From: Chloroflexota bacterium
GTDB lineage: Bacteria > Chloroflexota > Limnocylindria > Limnocylindrales > Limnocylindraceae
Assembly: GCA_009692905.1 (NCBI GenBank)
Contig: SHYI01000053.1
Span: 1 to 6,621 of the forward strand
Direction of reading: 5' to 3'
Length of the DNA: 6,621 nt
Part shown: in pieces, positions 6,029 to 6,621 of the stretch
Layout: the number at the start of each line of letters is the position of its first letter
How positions within the stretch are numbered: the stretch's first letter is position 1
Notes under the pieces: model-generated
What the model was told of the DNA's origin: nothing
What the model saw: only the letters and a program-made list of their open reading frames with translations
Databases searched by the model: none
Position numbers and translations under genes: made by a program

Positions 6029-6621
6029 TGCCCCTCGACGCCGCGAATACGTGCGCCACAGGCGCGGAGCACAGCACCCTCAAAGGCGGCAAGCTCGGCA
6101 GTAATCGCCTCATCATCCGCTCCGGTTGCGCTTGGCTGGAAGGTGAAGCGCAGCCCAGCCGAACGCTCACCTGGGGCCAGAGGTGCTCCAGTGAAGAGGT
6201 CGAAGAGCTCAACGGCGGTGGCTCGCGAAACGCTCTTTCGTGCGACATCAACGACGTGACCCACTGTGGTCGCGGCGGGGATGAGGAGCGCAATGTCGCG
6301 CGTTACTGGTGGCGTTGCTGGCGGTAGTGAAATCTGGGCGATTTCCACGCGCCCTGCGCGTAGTCCAGCGATGGCGACCTCAGCGAGCAAGACGCGCGGC
6401 TCATCGCGCCAGGTCGGCGATGCGGGATGGAGCTCTCCGAGAAGGCCGGCGATTCGTTCACCCGTGATGGCAGCGTTGATGCCAGGGTGAAGCACTGCCG
6501 AGTCGATTGACGCGCCGTACGCTGGTCGCTCGCCGACGAGGTGCGCAACCTGCGCGAGGAGGCGCTTGAGTTCGTCAAGGTTCCACCTCGTTGCGCCTGC
6601 GCTCGGGGCACCCTGCTCACG
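6025..6621 (-). CDS. pheT: Phenylalanyl-tRNA synthetase beta subunit, C-terminal part (gene runs off the right edge)
   Basis: The beta subunit of the alpha2-beta2 PheRS, which charges tRNA-Phe in the cytoplasm. The frame is open from the right edge (6621) for 198 codons to TGA at 6027-6025, so the true start lies outside the window; a bacterial PheT is about 800 residues. Seen, numbering from the edge: an RWNLDELKRLLAQV helix (12-25); then LHPGINAAITGERIAGLLGE (44-63) followed by LHP (64-66), the typical end of the catalytic-like core; and then a ferredoxin-fold anticodon-binding (FDX-ACB) domain from about 97 to 194. That domain shows PPVTRDIALLIP (104-115), VELFDLFTGAPLAPGERSAG (about 135-154) and a closing LRACGARIRG. 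The FDX-ACB domain holds the tRNA-Phe anticodon stem. An apparent GTG start at 6495 is only an internal valine in AVLHPG. The gene is first in the visible pheT-cvpA-mutS2 unit; pheS would be expected immediately upstream, beyond the window. Confidence 0.95.
   Translation of the reverse strand, partial: REQGAPSAGATRWNLDELKRLLAQVAHLVGERPAYGASIDSAVLHPGINAAITGERIAGLLGELHPASPTWRDEPRVLLAEVAIAGLRAGRVEIAQISLPPATPPVTRDIALLIPAATTVGHVVDVARKSVSRATAVELFDLFTGAPLAPGERSAGLRFTFQPSATGADDEAITAELAAFEGAVLRACGARIRGVEGQ
6031..6036 (-). promoter_or_regulatory. cvpA: Weak Shine-Dalgarno-like site for cvpA
   Basis: On the minus strand GAGGGG lies inside the last codons of pheT, ending 2 nt before the cvpA ATG. Its GAGG core is 4 nt from the ATG, slightly closer than the usual 5-9 nt. 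It is the only purine-rich pre-start run I saw at any of the four starts visible in the window, so it may assist reinitiation at cvpA. It may also be chance. Confidence 0.35.

Noticed and set aside
1..6621. Search for CRISPR repeats, insertion-sequence ends, tRNA or riboswitch (T-box) structures and toxin-antitoxin or defence genes
   Set aside because: No direct or inverted repeats, cloverleaf or leader region were seen. The spacers are 24 bp or less, which leaves no room for a T-box leader ahead of tyrS. The promoter region of the pheT operon is outside the window and could not be judged.

Overview
The window holds five protein-coding genes and no sign of a mobile element, CRISPR array, RNA gene or defence island. 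In order they are: tyrS (minus strand, N-terminal part only), a class A penicillin-binding protein (plus strand), then mutS2, cvpA and pheT, all on the minus strand and therefore transcribed pheT > cvpA > mutS2. pheT is cut by the right edge and tyrS by the left edge. Nearly every base is coding. The gaps are 24 bp between tyrS and the PBP (divergent) and 5 bp between the PBP and mutS2 (convergent), with 4-nt overlaps at both pheT/cvpA and cvpA/mutS2. No stretch above 300 bases lacks a gene.

Organism (inference): the sequence is GC-rich by eye, densely packed, and mostly lacks Shine-Dalgarno sites. A full-length MutS2 with an Smr domain argues against most Actinobacteria and Proteobacteria. 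A pheT-cvpA-mutS2 order echoes the Firmicutes pheST-(rnhC)-zapA-cvpA-polX-mutS2 cluster, with zapA and polX missing here. High GC, compact layout and MutS2 together suggest a Chloroflexota-like or other deep-branching Terrabacteria genome, possibly a streamlined one. This placement is a guess that a tyrS or pheT phylogeny would settle.

How the genes relate: tyrS and pheT encode aminoacyl-tRNA synthetases (Tyr, and the Phe beta subunit). The PBP builds and cross-links peptidoglycan on the outer face of the membrane. CvpA is a small multi-span membrane protein. MutS2 is a MutS-family ATPase with a C-terminal Smr domain, linked in other bacteria to recombination control and to rescue of collided ribosomes. 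The 4-nt overlaps imply that pheT, cvpA and mutS2 are translated in a coupled way from one mRNA. The most interesting non-coding element is the 24-bp tyrS/PBP divergent spacer. It carries overlapping -10-like hexamers on the two strands, each placed exactly 7 nt before an ATG, which fits a minimal bidirectional promoter giving two leaderless mRNAs.

I did not find a convincing previously undescribed system. This is a conserved housekeeping region, and the findings are modest observations about promoter architecture, coupling and protein details.
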